Source: Sphingobacteriales bacterium (GTDB lineage Bacteria; Bacteroidota; Bacteroidia; Chitinophagales; Chitinophagaceae). Taken from it: DNA of 64,000 bases. Location: the NCBI GenBank assembly GCA_016235125.1, contig JACRLZ010000008.1:62001-126000 (forward strand), given 5' to 3'. The translations under genes were made by a program, and so were the position numbers. The notes under the pieces were generated by a model. That model was not told the origin of the DNA. It was given only the letters and a program-made list of their open reading frames with translations, and did no database searches. Shown here piece after piece: positions 34,157 to 41,539 of this stretch; position 1 is the first letter of the stretch, and each line of letters opens with the position of its first letter.

Positions 34157-34759
34157 ATGAATTTCGTTAAGGATGAATTCTATCATGTTTATAACCGGGG
34201 TAATAACCGGCAAAAAATCTTTTTTAATGATGAAAATTATCTTTTCTTCCTGAAGAAAATAAGGGAACAATTACTGCCTTACTCCGATATGATAGCTTAT
34301 TGTCTTATGCCCAACCATTTCCATTTTTTATTAAGACCAAGTGAAAAGGGATTAGGGGAAAGAGAATCGTATGGGGGAAAGCCGATGCAGGAACTGGCTT
34401 ATCGAACCGGCATCCTGCTAAGCAGCTATGCACAGGCTATAAATAATCAGAATAAAACTACGGGTTCATTATTTCAGCAAAAAACAAAGGCGAAAGTTTT
34501 ATATGAAACAGATAATGACGCAAGGATAAGTTATTTTGAAAAATGTTTTCATTACATTCATCAGAACCCTGCTGTTGCCGGGATAGTTGTTAATTCTGCT
34601 GACTGGCCTTATTCATCATACACTGATTATATTGGTTTGCGAAATGGCACATTATACAGAGCTGAAATATTTTATAGCCTGACGGGATTAAAAGCAGATG
34701 ATATTAAAGCAAAAACAATGGAGCAAATTGATGAAATAATAGTAGACAAACTTTTTTAA
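34157..34759 (+). CDS. REP-associated tyrosine transposase (RAYT, Y1 transposase / IS200-like)
   Basis: This 200-residue protein has a HUH motif in YCLMPNHFHFLL (His-Phe-His near residue 56) and the family block YFEKCFHYIHQNPAVAGIV, which contains the putative nucleophile Tyr. It starts with FYHVYNRGNNRQKIFF, typical of the family. These single-stranded DNA nucleases act on REP hairpins and are usually single-copy and domesticated. Matching palindromic elements lie 24 bp upstream and 3 bp downstream in opposite orientation, which supports the assignment. Confidence 0.88.
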   Translation: MNFVKDEFYHVYNRGNNRQKIFFNDENYLFFLKKIREQLLPYSDMIAYCLMPNHFHFLLRPSEKGLGERESYGGKPMQELAYRTGILLSSYAQAINNQNKTTGSLFQQKTKAKVLYETDNDARISYFEKCFHYIHQNPAVAGIVVNSADWPYSSYTDYIGLRNGTLYRAEIFYSLTGLKADDIKAKTMEQIDEIIVDKLF

Positions 34760-34762
34760 AAG

Positions 34763-34794
34763 GATGGTTCAGGCCGCTTGCAGCGTCCCGACCC
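34763..34794 (-). repeat. REP-like palindromic element downstream of the RAYT gene
   Basis: The minus strand reads GGGTCGGGACGCTGCAAGCG, then GCCTGAACCATC. This parallels the upstream element (GGGTCGG, a GC-rich hairpin with CAA in the loop region, CTGAACC.TC). The hairpin CGCT/AGCG is shorter. Confidence 0.55.
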
Positions 34795-34804
34795 ATCATC
34801 CCCG

Positions 34805-35842
34805 TCACACAGCACATTTTTCATGATAATTGATCAGTTGTATCGGCGTATTTTCAACTTCATAGCCTGAGTAGACGGATACAATTTCATTCAGCACATC
34901 ATCTATTTCTTCCACTGTTTTCAGGATTACTAATTTATTACGGTATTCTTTTATATTGGGCAACCCTTTCAGATAATTGGCGTAATGCCTGCGCATTTCA
35001 TTGATACCAACCACGGCATTTTTCCATTCAACCGATTTATACAGATGCTTGCGGCAAACCGCCACCCGGTCACCTACCGTCGGAGGCGGTAAATGTTCAC
35101 CTGTTTTTATAAAATGTTTTATCTCATTAAATATCCATGGATAACCAATAGCTGCCCGGCCGATCATGATACCATCTATTCCATAACGATTTTTATATTC
35201 CAATGCTTTTTCAGGGCTATCAATATCACCGTTACCAAAAATGGGAATATTAATGCGGGGATTATTTTTCACTTTGCCGATCAATGTCCAGTCGGCTTCG
35301 CCTTTGTACATCTGTGTTCTTGTTCTTCCATGAATAGCCAATGCTTTAATGCCAACATCCTGCAACCGTTCTGACACTTCTTCAATATTCCTTGTATTAT
35401 CATCCCAACCCAGCCTTGTTTTTACAGTGACTGGAAGTGAAGTTGATTTAACAACAGCAGAAGTCAGCCGCACCATTAAGTCGATATCTTTCAATACTCC
35501 TGCGCCGGCGCCTTTTAATGCCACTTTTTTTACCGGGCAGCCAAAATTTATATCCAGCAGATCGGGATTGGTGACTTCTACAATCTTTGCGGCCATCGAA
35601 AGACTTTCTTCATCGCCGCCAAAAATCTGAATACCAACAGGCCGTTCATATTCAAAAATGTCAAGCTTCTTCCGGCTTTTAATAGCATCCCGAATCAAAC
35701 CTTCACTTGAAATGAATTCAGTGTACATCAAGTCGGCGCCATTGTCTTTGCATACAGCACGGAAAGGAGGATCACTTACATCTTCCATCGGGGCAAGAAG
35801 TAACGGGAAATCAGGAAGCTCTATGTTGCCTATCTTTACCAT
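34805..35842 (-). CDS. dusB: tRNA-dihydrouridine synthase (DusB type)
   Basis: This is a 345-residue FMN-dependent enzyme that reduces uridine in tRNA D-loops. The start ATG at 35840-35842 (MVKIGNIELP) is preferred over an upstream TTG. LLLAPMEDVSDPPFR is the opening FMN-barrel signature, INFGCPVKKV carries the conserved cysteine, and GIDGIMIGRAAIGYPWIF binds the FMN phosphate. Assignment to DusB over other Dus classes rests on these blocks. A TAAATTTG box lies 13 bp upstream. It is divergent from the CPBP protease gene. Confidence 0.92.
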   Translation of the reverse strand: MVKIGNIELPDFPLLLAPMEDVSDPPFRAVCKDNGADLMYTEFISSEGLIRDAIKSRKKLDIFEYERPVGIQIFGGDEESLSMAAKIVEVTNPDLLDINFGCPVKKVALKGAGAGVLKDIDLMVRLTSAVVKSTSLPVTVKTRLGWDDNTRNIEEVSERLQDVGIKALAIHGRTRTQMYKGEADWTLIGKVKNNPRINIPIFGNGDIDSPEKALEYKNRYGIDGIMIGRAAIGYPWIFNEIKHFIKTGEHLPPPTVGDRVAVCRKHLYKSVEWKNAVVGINEMRRHYANYLKGLPNIKEYRNKLVILKTVEEIDDVLNEIVSVYSGYEVENTPIQLINYHEKCAV

Positions 35843-35854
35843 TTTACAGAACAG

Positions 35855-35862
35855 CAAATTTA
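35855..35862 (-). promoter_or_regulatory. Candidate -7 box upstream of dusB
   Basis: The minus strand reads TAAATTTG (TAnnTTTG), 13 bp before the dusB ATG. No -33 element is seen. Confidence 0.3.
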
Positions 35863-35882
35863 CAATTTAATCTGCGAAGTTT

Positions 35883-36827
35883 ATGTACGATCAGGATTCA
35901 AAAGGTATTTCTTATACGGCCGGATTTTTCATGCTGATTGCTTTTGCAGTAGCTGGAGTTTTTATTGCTTCGCTGATCAGCATACCTGTATGGCAGGCCA
36001 TGACAGGCATCAGCGCTTTGAAAATGGAAGATGCGATGAAAGATCCTGCTAACAGCGATGCCGTGAAAGTGATCCAATGCATCCAGGCTGTGGTGGGTTT
36101 TCTGGTACCGGCTCTTGTTACCGCACTTATGCTGAACCGCAGGCCTATGAAATTGCTGGGGTTCAAAGAAAAAATAAACTGGAAACAAACCGGGCTTGTA
36201 TTTGCCATCATGCTTGCCGGAATATTTGCTACAGGGTTCTTTTCATATATCAATGAGCATTTGCCCATTTCTGAAATGTTGAAAAAGCAATTTGATAAAA
36301 TGGAAAGCGATTACAACGGCATGGTGCAGGCCATTCTCAGCCTTGATTCCTTTGGCGATTACATGATTGGTATTGTAGTGATGGCTTTTCTACCAGCATT
36401 GTGCGAAGAAACATTGTTCAGGGGCGGATTACAGAATTATATGACCCGATGGACGAGAAAACCCTGGCTTTCTATCATCGTGGTCAGTATTCTCTTCAGC
36501 GCATTGCATTTTTCCTTTTATGGATTTCTTTCAAGATTATTTCTCGGTGTGATGCTGGGTGCGCTGTATGAATATTCAGGGAGATTGTGGCTTAATATAC
36601 TCGGCCATTTTTTCAACAATGCCCTGGCGGTAACGGCAATTTATGTTATGAAGCAGCAGGGAGAATCGATTGAAAAAGCCATTGCAGATAAAAGTTCAAC
36701 CTGGGTGGGGATATTTGCATTGCCTGTTGTGATAGCCCTGCTTATTGTATTCAGAAAAATAGCGGCAAAGCCCAAAGAAGAACCGGCAGAAAAAAATGAG
36801 GAACTCCGCAATACTCCTTTTTATTAA
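35883..36827 (+). CDS. CPBP family intramembrane glutamic endopeptidase
   Basis: This 314-residue polytopic membrane protein has about eight hydrophobic segments. The three CPBP motifs are present: EETLFRGGLQ (catalytic Glu pair and Arg), ALHFSFYGFLSRLFLG (His) and NILGHFFNN (His). The family (ABI/Rce1-like) includes prenyl-protein proteases and regulators of membrane-protein turnover; the substrate here is unknown. The C-terminal tail is charged (KPKEEPAEKNEELRN). cdsA starts 15 bp downstream, so they share a transcript. Confidence 0.88.
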   Translation: MYDQDSKGISYTAGFFMLIAFAVAGVFIASLISIPVWQAMTGISALKMEDAMKDPANSDAVKVIQCIQAVVGFLVPALVTALMLNRRPMKLLGFKEKINWKQTGLVFAIMLAGIFATGFFSYINEHLPISEMLKKQFDKMESDYNGMVQAILSLDSFGDYMIGIVVMAFLPALCEETLFRGGLQNYMTRWTRKPWLSIIVVSILFSALHFSFYGFLSRLFLGVMLGALYEYSGRLWLNILGHFFNNALAVTAIYVMKQQGESIEKAIADKSSTWVGIFALPVVIALLIVFRKIAAKPKEEPAEKNEELRNTPFY

Positions 36828-36842
36828 TCCTTTTCACAACTC

Positions 36843-37766
36843 ATGGCTTTCAACTGGCAAATATTCCGCACAAGAACACTCACCGCAGCGGTGTTTGTTG
36901 CTGTAATGCTAACAGGTCTGCTCTGGAATAAGTGGAGTTTTCTTATTCTTTTTTCCATCATTCATTTTGGCTGCTGGTGGGAATACCTGAAGCTGATGGA
37001 AAAAATTCATAAAGTGGATTTTCATCCTTACCTGAAAATGGGAATGATGGTAATGGGTTATGGGCTGATGCTCTGGTTTTGCGGACCTACTTATCACATC
37101 AATAATTATGGTTTGAAGGAAAATATTTCTTTGCCGGTATCGGCAGCGGGTTTTGCATTGCTGCTGGCAGGAATTTTTCAGAAGAATAAAATTGAATTAA
37201 AAAGTTTCGGAACTGCGTTGTTGGGGTTAATATATATATCCTTGAGTTGGGGATTGATGATAAATCTTTCGGGATATGTCCCGGGATCATTTTATTTAAG
37301 TGATATTGTTGTTCAATTCAGGACATTTGACTTTTATAATGATTTGTTTCCCTTTTTAATCATTGCCTCTATCTGGATAAATGATACAATGGCTTATATC
37401 ATTGGTTCAATTATTGGCAAGCACCCCTTATCAAAAATTTCTCCAAAGAAAACATGGGAAGGAACAATAGCCGGAATTATTCTTTGTGTGATAGTGGTTG
37501 GCATATTATTTTCCAGCCTGCAGACAGATATTGTACTATCAGGGTATCATTTTCATTTTGGAAAGCAAACCTGGTTTATCATCTCGGCTATTGCAGCTAT
37601 TTCCGGCACTTTCGGAGATCTGCTTGAATCCAAACTGAAACGAATGGCCGGAGTAAAAGACAGCGGCCAAATCATGCCGGGCCATGGTGGTTTTTTAGAC
37701 CGTTTTGATTCTTTGTTGCTGGCAACGCCTTTTGTGTGGTTATACGTTCAGTTGTTTGTGAAATAG
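36843..37766 (+). CDS. cdsA: Phosphatidate cytidylyltransferase
   Basis: This 307-residue inner-membrane enzyme makes CDP-diacylglycerol from phosphatidate and CTP. The full family signature is at the C-terminal end, SKLKRMAGVKDSG followed by PGHGGFLDRFDS, with SPKKTWEGTIAG and FGDLLES before it. It has about eight membrane segments. Its final codon and stop (AAA TAG) coincide with the left copy of a 6-bp target duplication of an adjacent inverted-repeat element, which leaves the protein intact. psd, two genes downstream, uses the same lipid pathway. Confidence 0.95.
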   Translation: MAFNWQIFRTRTLTAAVFVAVMLTGLLWNKWSFLILFSIIHFGCWWEYLKLMEKIHKVDFHPYLKMGMMVMGYGLMLWFCGPTYHINNYGLKENISLPVSAAGFALLLAGIFQKNKIELKSFGTALLGLIYISLSWGLMINLSGYVPGSFYLSDIVVQFRTFDFYNDLFPFLIIASIWINDTMAYIIGSIIGKHPLSKISPKKTWEGTIAGIILCVIVVGILFSSLQTDIVLSGYHFHFGKQTWFIISAIAAISGTFGDLLESKLKRMAGVKDSGQIMPGHGGFLDRFDSLLLATPFVWLYVQLFVK

Positions 37767-37887
37767 CGGCAGTGGGTCAGCTTCAGTGTTTCTGTGCTTC
37801 TGTGGCTAAATGTTGCCACTGAGACACTGAAACACAGAATTCTTGATCATGCTTTATACTAAAATTTTTCAAACTGACCCACTACCG
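37767..37887. mobile_element. MITE-like inverted-repeat element with 6-bp target duplication
   Basis: The terminal inverted repeats CGGCAGTGGGTCAG (37767-37780) and CTGACCCACTACCG (37874-37887) match at 13 of 14 positions. Each is flanked immediately by AAATAG (37761-37766 and 37888-37893), a perfect direct repeat. Inside, 37784-37806 and 37815-37837 pair at 18 of 23 positions as a second hairpin. The 121-bp unit encodes no protein. It sits at the cdsA stop codon. Confidence 0.75.
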
Positions 37888-37926
37888 AAATAGTACAGCA
37901 ATTTTTCGTTATACTTGTCTTTTGCT

Positions 37927-38622
37927 ATGCGGAAATACTGCCTTATTCTTTTTGTTTTTTCTTCATCCTTTTTACATGCTCAGAAAGACAGCATACAAAA
38001 GGGATGGGCGGCTACATTTACCGTAACCGCTGTCCCAATCGGGCAGCCGGGCTTTGGCATTCAACCCGGAATTGAATACCGGTTCAATGAACGATACAGC
38101 CTGCTTTCAGAATTTGCGTTAAGAGCCAATAAAAAAAACAGTAAAGACTCTTCCACATTTGACAAGCATTATTTCAAAGTAAAATCCGAACTACGGTATC
38201 ATTTTTTCAGTAAAAAGCAAAGATGGAGTCACGACTATGCAGCATTCCAGCTTTCATGGGCCTCCCGCAAATTCATCAACAGAAATGATTTTTATTATAA
38301 TAGGAGGCATGATGACAGTGTGACCTATTACAGCCAGGCTTCCGTTAACAGCCCGGTAATGACCGCCACTGTTCAATTCGGTTCGGTTATTACCAATGGC
38401 AGGTTTGCACTCGATGTTTTTATTGGAGCCGGGGGCCGCTTTATTAATACAACCCTCACTAACGTAGAGAATCCTGTGAGAGGTAAAGAGCCCAGAGGTT
38501 CTGACGGGCCGCATTTCCCCGCTTCCTATTCGTTTGCCGGAAATACTATTATGCTTCAGTTAAACGGCGGAATAAGAGCCATGTGGCATTTCTACAACTT
38601 CAAACATCCCCGGAAACGATAA
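37927..38622 (+). CDS. Predicted outer-membrane beta-barrel protein
   Basis: This 231-residue protein starts at the ATG at 37927 (MRKYCLILFVFSSSFLHAQ, signal peptide) rather than four codons upstream. Barrel features include FTVTAVPIGQPGFGIQPGIEYRF, YSLLSEFALRANKK, TATVQFGSVITNGRFALDVF and the late GGIRAMWHFYNF. The block IGAGGRFINTTLTNVENP resembles porin-like or DUF3575-type small barrels, but no family is assigned. It begins just beyond the MITE-like element; its own promoter is not obvious. Confidence 0.7.
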   Translation: MRKYCLILFVFSSSFLHAQKDSIQKGWAATFTVTAVPIGQPGFGIQPGIEYRFNERYSLLSEFALRANKKNSKDSSTFDKHYFKVKSELRYHFFSKKQRWSHDYAAFQLSWASRKFINRNDFYYNRRHDDSVTYYSQASVNSPVMTATVQFGSVITNGRFALDVFIGAGGRFINTTLTNVENPVRGKEPRGSDGPHFPASYSFAGNTIMLQLNGGIRAMWHFYNFKHPRKR

Positions 38623-38660
38623 ACTGCTGATTGCCTAATTTTGGCGCTTAACAACCGCAA

Positions 38661-39317
38661 ATGACCATTCACAGGGAAGGCTATAAAATGATTGCTGCCA
38701 CTACGATCGTATTTGGTATTATCAATGTTTCCTTTTTTTATTTTTTCAGCTATGCTTCTCCTGTTTTAGGATGGAGTGTTTTTGCCGTTACACTGATTCT
38801 GCTGATTTTTATTATTTCATTTTTCAGAATACCCAAAAGAAAACTGACAATTGATGCCGATGCCATTATAGCCCCGGCAGACGGGAAAGTTGTGGCCATT
38901 GAAGAAGTGCAGGCGGATGAATATTTTACTGACCGCCGCATACAGGTTTCTATTTTTATGAGCCCCTTGAATGTGCATGTGAACCGCAATCCTGTAAATG
39001 GCGAAGTAGCATACAGCCAATACCATAAAGGCAAATACCTGGTGGCATGGCATCCCAAATCATCTACAGAAAATGAAAGGCATACTGTGGTGTACCGGCA
39101 AAATGGAAAAGAGATACTGGTAAAACAAATTGCCGGGGCTGTGGCAAAACGAATAATCAATTACCTGAAACCCGGTCAGCAAGTGAAACAGGGAGAGGAG
39201 ATGGGTTTTATAAAATTTGGTTCAAGGGTGGATCTATTACTGCCGCTTGATGCAAAGATCAATGTGAAGATTGGGGATAAGCCAAAGGGAGGAGTAACGT
39301 TGATCGCCACCTGGTAG
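38661..39317 (+). CDS. psd: Phosphatidylserine decarboxylase (short form)
   Basis: This 218-residue protein, typical of the short proenzyme class, makes phosphatidylethanolamine. It autocleaves to form an N-terminal pyruvoyl group at the Gly-Ser of KFGSRVDLLLP near the C-terminus. FMSPLNVHVNRNPVNG and APADGKVVAIEE are the other family signatures. Two N-terminal hydrophobic segments anchor it in the inner membrane. With cdsA nearby it covers two steps of aminophospholipid synthesis. pssA was not seen in the window. Confidence 0.93.
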   Translation: MTIHREGYKMIAATTIVFGIINVSFFYFFSYASPVLGWSVFAVTLILLIFIISFFRIPKRKLTIDADAIIAPADGKVVAIEEVQADEYFTDRRIQVSIFMSPLNVHVNRNPVNGEVAYSQYHKGKYLVAWHPKSSTENERHTVVYRQNGKEILVKQIAGAVAKRIINYLKPGQQVKQGEEMGFIKFGSRVDLLLPLDAKINVKIGDKPKGGVTLIATW

Positions 39318-39346
39318 ATGGATATGCAGATGTTTTGATTTGCATA

Positions 39347-40042
39347 TTAGAATATCTCTTCCAACTCTTTCAACGAACTCACCGTATAAGTCGGTTCAAT
39401 TGCAGTTTCAATATTCAGGTGATTGACAAAGACCTGGTCAATTCCGGCATTGATGGCTCCCTGGATATCCACTTCAATGCTGTCGCCGATCATGATGCTT
39501 TCTTTTTGTGCAGCGCCGGTTTTCTGAAAAGCGAATTCAAAAATTTCTTTATGTGGTTTCAGGCTGTTACTCGCTTCAGATGTTATCACCTCCGTAAAAT
39601 ATTTATCGAGTCCTGAGTTTTTTAATTTGCTGTGCTGGGTTTTTTCAAACCCATTGGTGATCAGGTGGAGGATATATTTTTTGTCAAGCAAATAATCCAG
39701 TATTTCGGTTGTATAAGGAAAAAGTATTTTACGGGTGGGCAGCAGGTCCAGAAATACTATTCCCATTTCACGGGCCAGCGGCTCATTGACGATTTTAAAA
39801 TCAAGTAACGAAAGCCACATACGCTTCCAGCGCAGCTCATCCACTTTGATGAAACCATTGCGATAGCGGTCCCAGAGTTTTTCATTATGTGCCAGGTAAT
39901 TTTTATGAAACAGGTCAAAATCATCTATGCCTTTTGCCTGTAGTTGCATGGTTTCATATAATTCTTCCAGTGTTTGCCGGCTGTTGGCTTCAAAATCCCA
40001 GAGAGTATGGTCCAGATCAAAGAAAAGATGTTTGTAGTGCAT
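39347..40042 (-). CDS. HAD-type noncanonical pyrimidine nucleotidase, YjjG family
   Basis: The protein is 231 residues from the ATG at 40040-40042 (MHYKHLFFDLDHTLWDF), which places the DxD nucleophile motif at residues 9-11; the 20 residues upstream are discarded. A Thr in LITNGFEKTQ (motif II), Lys in NSLKPHKEIF (motif III) and the acidic pair in MIGDSIEVDIQGA (motif IV) complete the HAD set. The family dephosphorylates noncanonical pyrimidine nucleotides, a housecleaning role. It is divergent from the SDR gene. Confidence 0.85.
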   Translation of the reverse strand: MHYKHLFFDLDHTLWDFEANSRQTLEELYETMQLQAKGIDDFDLFHKNYLAHNEKLWDRYRNGFIKVDELRWKRMWLSLLDFKIVNEPLAREMGIVFLDLLPTRKILFPYTTEILDYLLDKKYILHLITNGFEKTQHSKLKNSGLDKYFTEVITSEASNSLKPHKEIFEFAFQKTGAAQKESIMIGDSIEVDIQGAINAGIDQVFVNHLNIETAIEPTYTVSSLKELEEIF

Positions 40043-40108
40043 GGCTGTTGTAGATTTGCAAAGGAAGGGCAAATAATCAATATTAAATAAGTCAATATTC
40101 AATTTTCA

Positions 40109-40807
40109 ATGAACGTTGTTATCACAGGAGCATCCCGGGGAATTGGTAAAGCCATCGCTGATATTTTTGGAGCCAATGGGTATAACCTAATCATAACTTC
40201 CCGTAACGAAGTGACTTTGTACAAGGCCATGGAAGAATTGCAGGCAAAATATCCTGGCATAAGTATTAAAGCCAAGGCATTTGATCTGAGTAAAAAAGAA
40301 GAAGCCATCGCCTGCGGCAAATGGTGCCTTGGTTTTGGAACACCCGATGTACTGGTGAATAATGCCGGATTATTTGAGCCTGGTAATGTTTACAATGAAC
40401 CTGACGGAACGCTGGAGAGCCAGGTAGCTACCAATCTTTACAGCGCTTATCATCTCACCAGAACGATTTTGCCTGACATGATTCAAAAAAAATCCGGGCA
40501 TATTTTTAATATGTGTTCCATTGCCTCTTTACATGCTTATGAAAACGGCGGGGCTTACAGCATTAGCAAGTTTGCCCTGCATGGCTTCAGTAAAAATCTG
40601 CGGGAAGAAATGAAACCGCATGGGATAAAAGTTACCTCCGTTTTTCCCGGCGCTGTGATGACGGACAGCTGGGGGGATTATGATAACAGTAAAAAGAGAA
40701 TAATGGAAGCTGATGATATTGCAAAAATGGTTTATGCTGCTTCGCAGCTTTCGGCGGCAGCCTGTGTGGAAGATATAGTGATAAGGCCGGTGAAGGGGGA
40801 TTTGTAA
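40109..40807 (+). CDS. Short-chain dehydrogenase/reductase
   Basis: This 232-residue cytoplasmic oxidoreductase has ITGASRGIGKAIA as the cofactor loop, VNNAGLFEPG, the catalytic Ser in FNMCSIAS and YSISKFALHGF with the Tyr-Lys pair. Cofactor preference leans to NADPH because SRN follows beta-2. The substrate is unknown; the protein resembles 3-ketoacyl-ACP reductase-like SDRs. It appears monocistronic. Confidence 0.88.
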   Translation: MNVVITGASRGIGKAIADIFGANGYNLIITSRNEVTLYKAMEELQAKYPGISIKAKAFDLSKKEEAIACGKWCLGFGTPDVLVNNAGLFEPGNVYNEPDGTLESQVATNLYSAYHLTRTILPDMIQKKSGHIFNMCSIASLHAYENGGAYSISKFALHGFSKNLREEMKPHGIKVTSVFPGAVMTDSWGDYDNSKKRIMEADDIAKMVYAASQLSAAACVEDIVIRPVKGDL

Positions 40808-40904
40808 CTTTACTTTGTATGATACAGTTGGTATAAATAGCTGCTAAATATCAGCAGAAATCTATACCAGATATTGTATCTATTATCAAGTTGCTTGCTG
40901 TTTT

Positions 40905-41420
40905 ATGAAGTTTCGTAAAATTCTAATAGTTGGTTTAATAGTTGTTATAGCAGGACTCATTGCAATGGAATATATATGTAATCAAGGAAAAGTATGTAAA
41001 TGTTCGGCTTATTCGACAAACAAAACTTCTGCAATCGAAGAAGGGTTTTATATTGACACATATGTTCCATTAAACGAGACTTATGCGGTTTCAGATCTTA
41101 GGGACACAATTCATTTTGACTCTGCATGGTCAGAACATACATGGCAATTTAGCAAAGGACTATGCTTGCTGCGACATAAAATAAAAGGAGACGGCTTTAA
41201 TATTTGTATCCCTTTTACTACGACAAACTCCGATGTCAACACTTATTCTTTTACTTTGGCTCCAATAATTAAGAACACAGTTGAGGAAGGTATCTCAAGT
41301 TATGTCGGGGGAAGAATAAACTTTGGAGTTGACAAACTGAGTGACACAATAAGACTCATAATAAAAGAGGATAGAAATATTGACACAATTCTTTTTGTAA
41401 GGACGAAAAACGGCGGATAA
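40905..41420 (+). CDS. Orphan membrane-anchored or exported protein
   Basis: This 171-residue protein has an N-terminal hydrophobic segment (ILIVGLIVVIAGLIAMEYI) followed by several cysteines (CNQGKVCKC). No family is recognised. The rest is beta-rich (YIDTYVPLNETYAV, FNICIPFTTTNSDVNTYSFTL). Its AT-rich base use and orphan status differ from the neighbours and suggest recent acquisition, though this is a visual impression only. It lies between the SDR and BatD genes without close spacing to either. Confidence 0.6.
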   Translation: MKFRKILIVGLIVVIAGLIAMEYICNQGKVCKCSAYSTNKTSAIEEGFYIDTYVPLNETYAVSDLRDTIHFDSAWSEHTWQFSKGLCLLRHKIKGDGFNICIPFTTTNSDVNTYSFTLAPIIKNTVEEGISSYVGGRINFGVDKLSDTIRLIIKEDRNIDTILFVRTKNGG

Positions 41421-41539
41421 CACGGGGTTTGCTTCTAAGTTGGCAGACGAATATTTCCCCATTCATACATCTTATTTCCTTCCACCTCACATTTAAACAC
41501 CTTCTTTCCCCAAGCCTTTCTATTTTAGCAGTTGGATTC

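Noticed and set aside
34157..34759. RAYT gene considered as a complete IS200/IS605 element
   Set aside because: No tnpB and no target-site features are present. Sequence features and flanking REP-like repeats fit a domesticated RAYT better.
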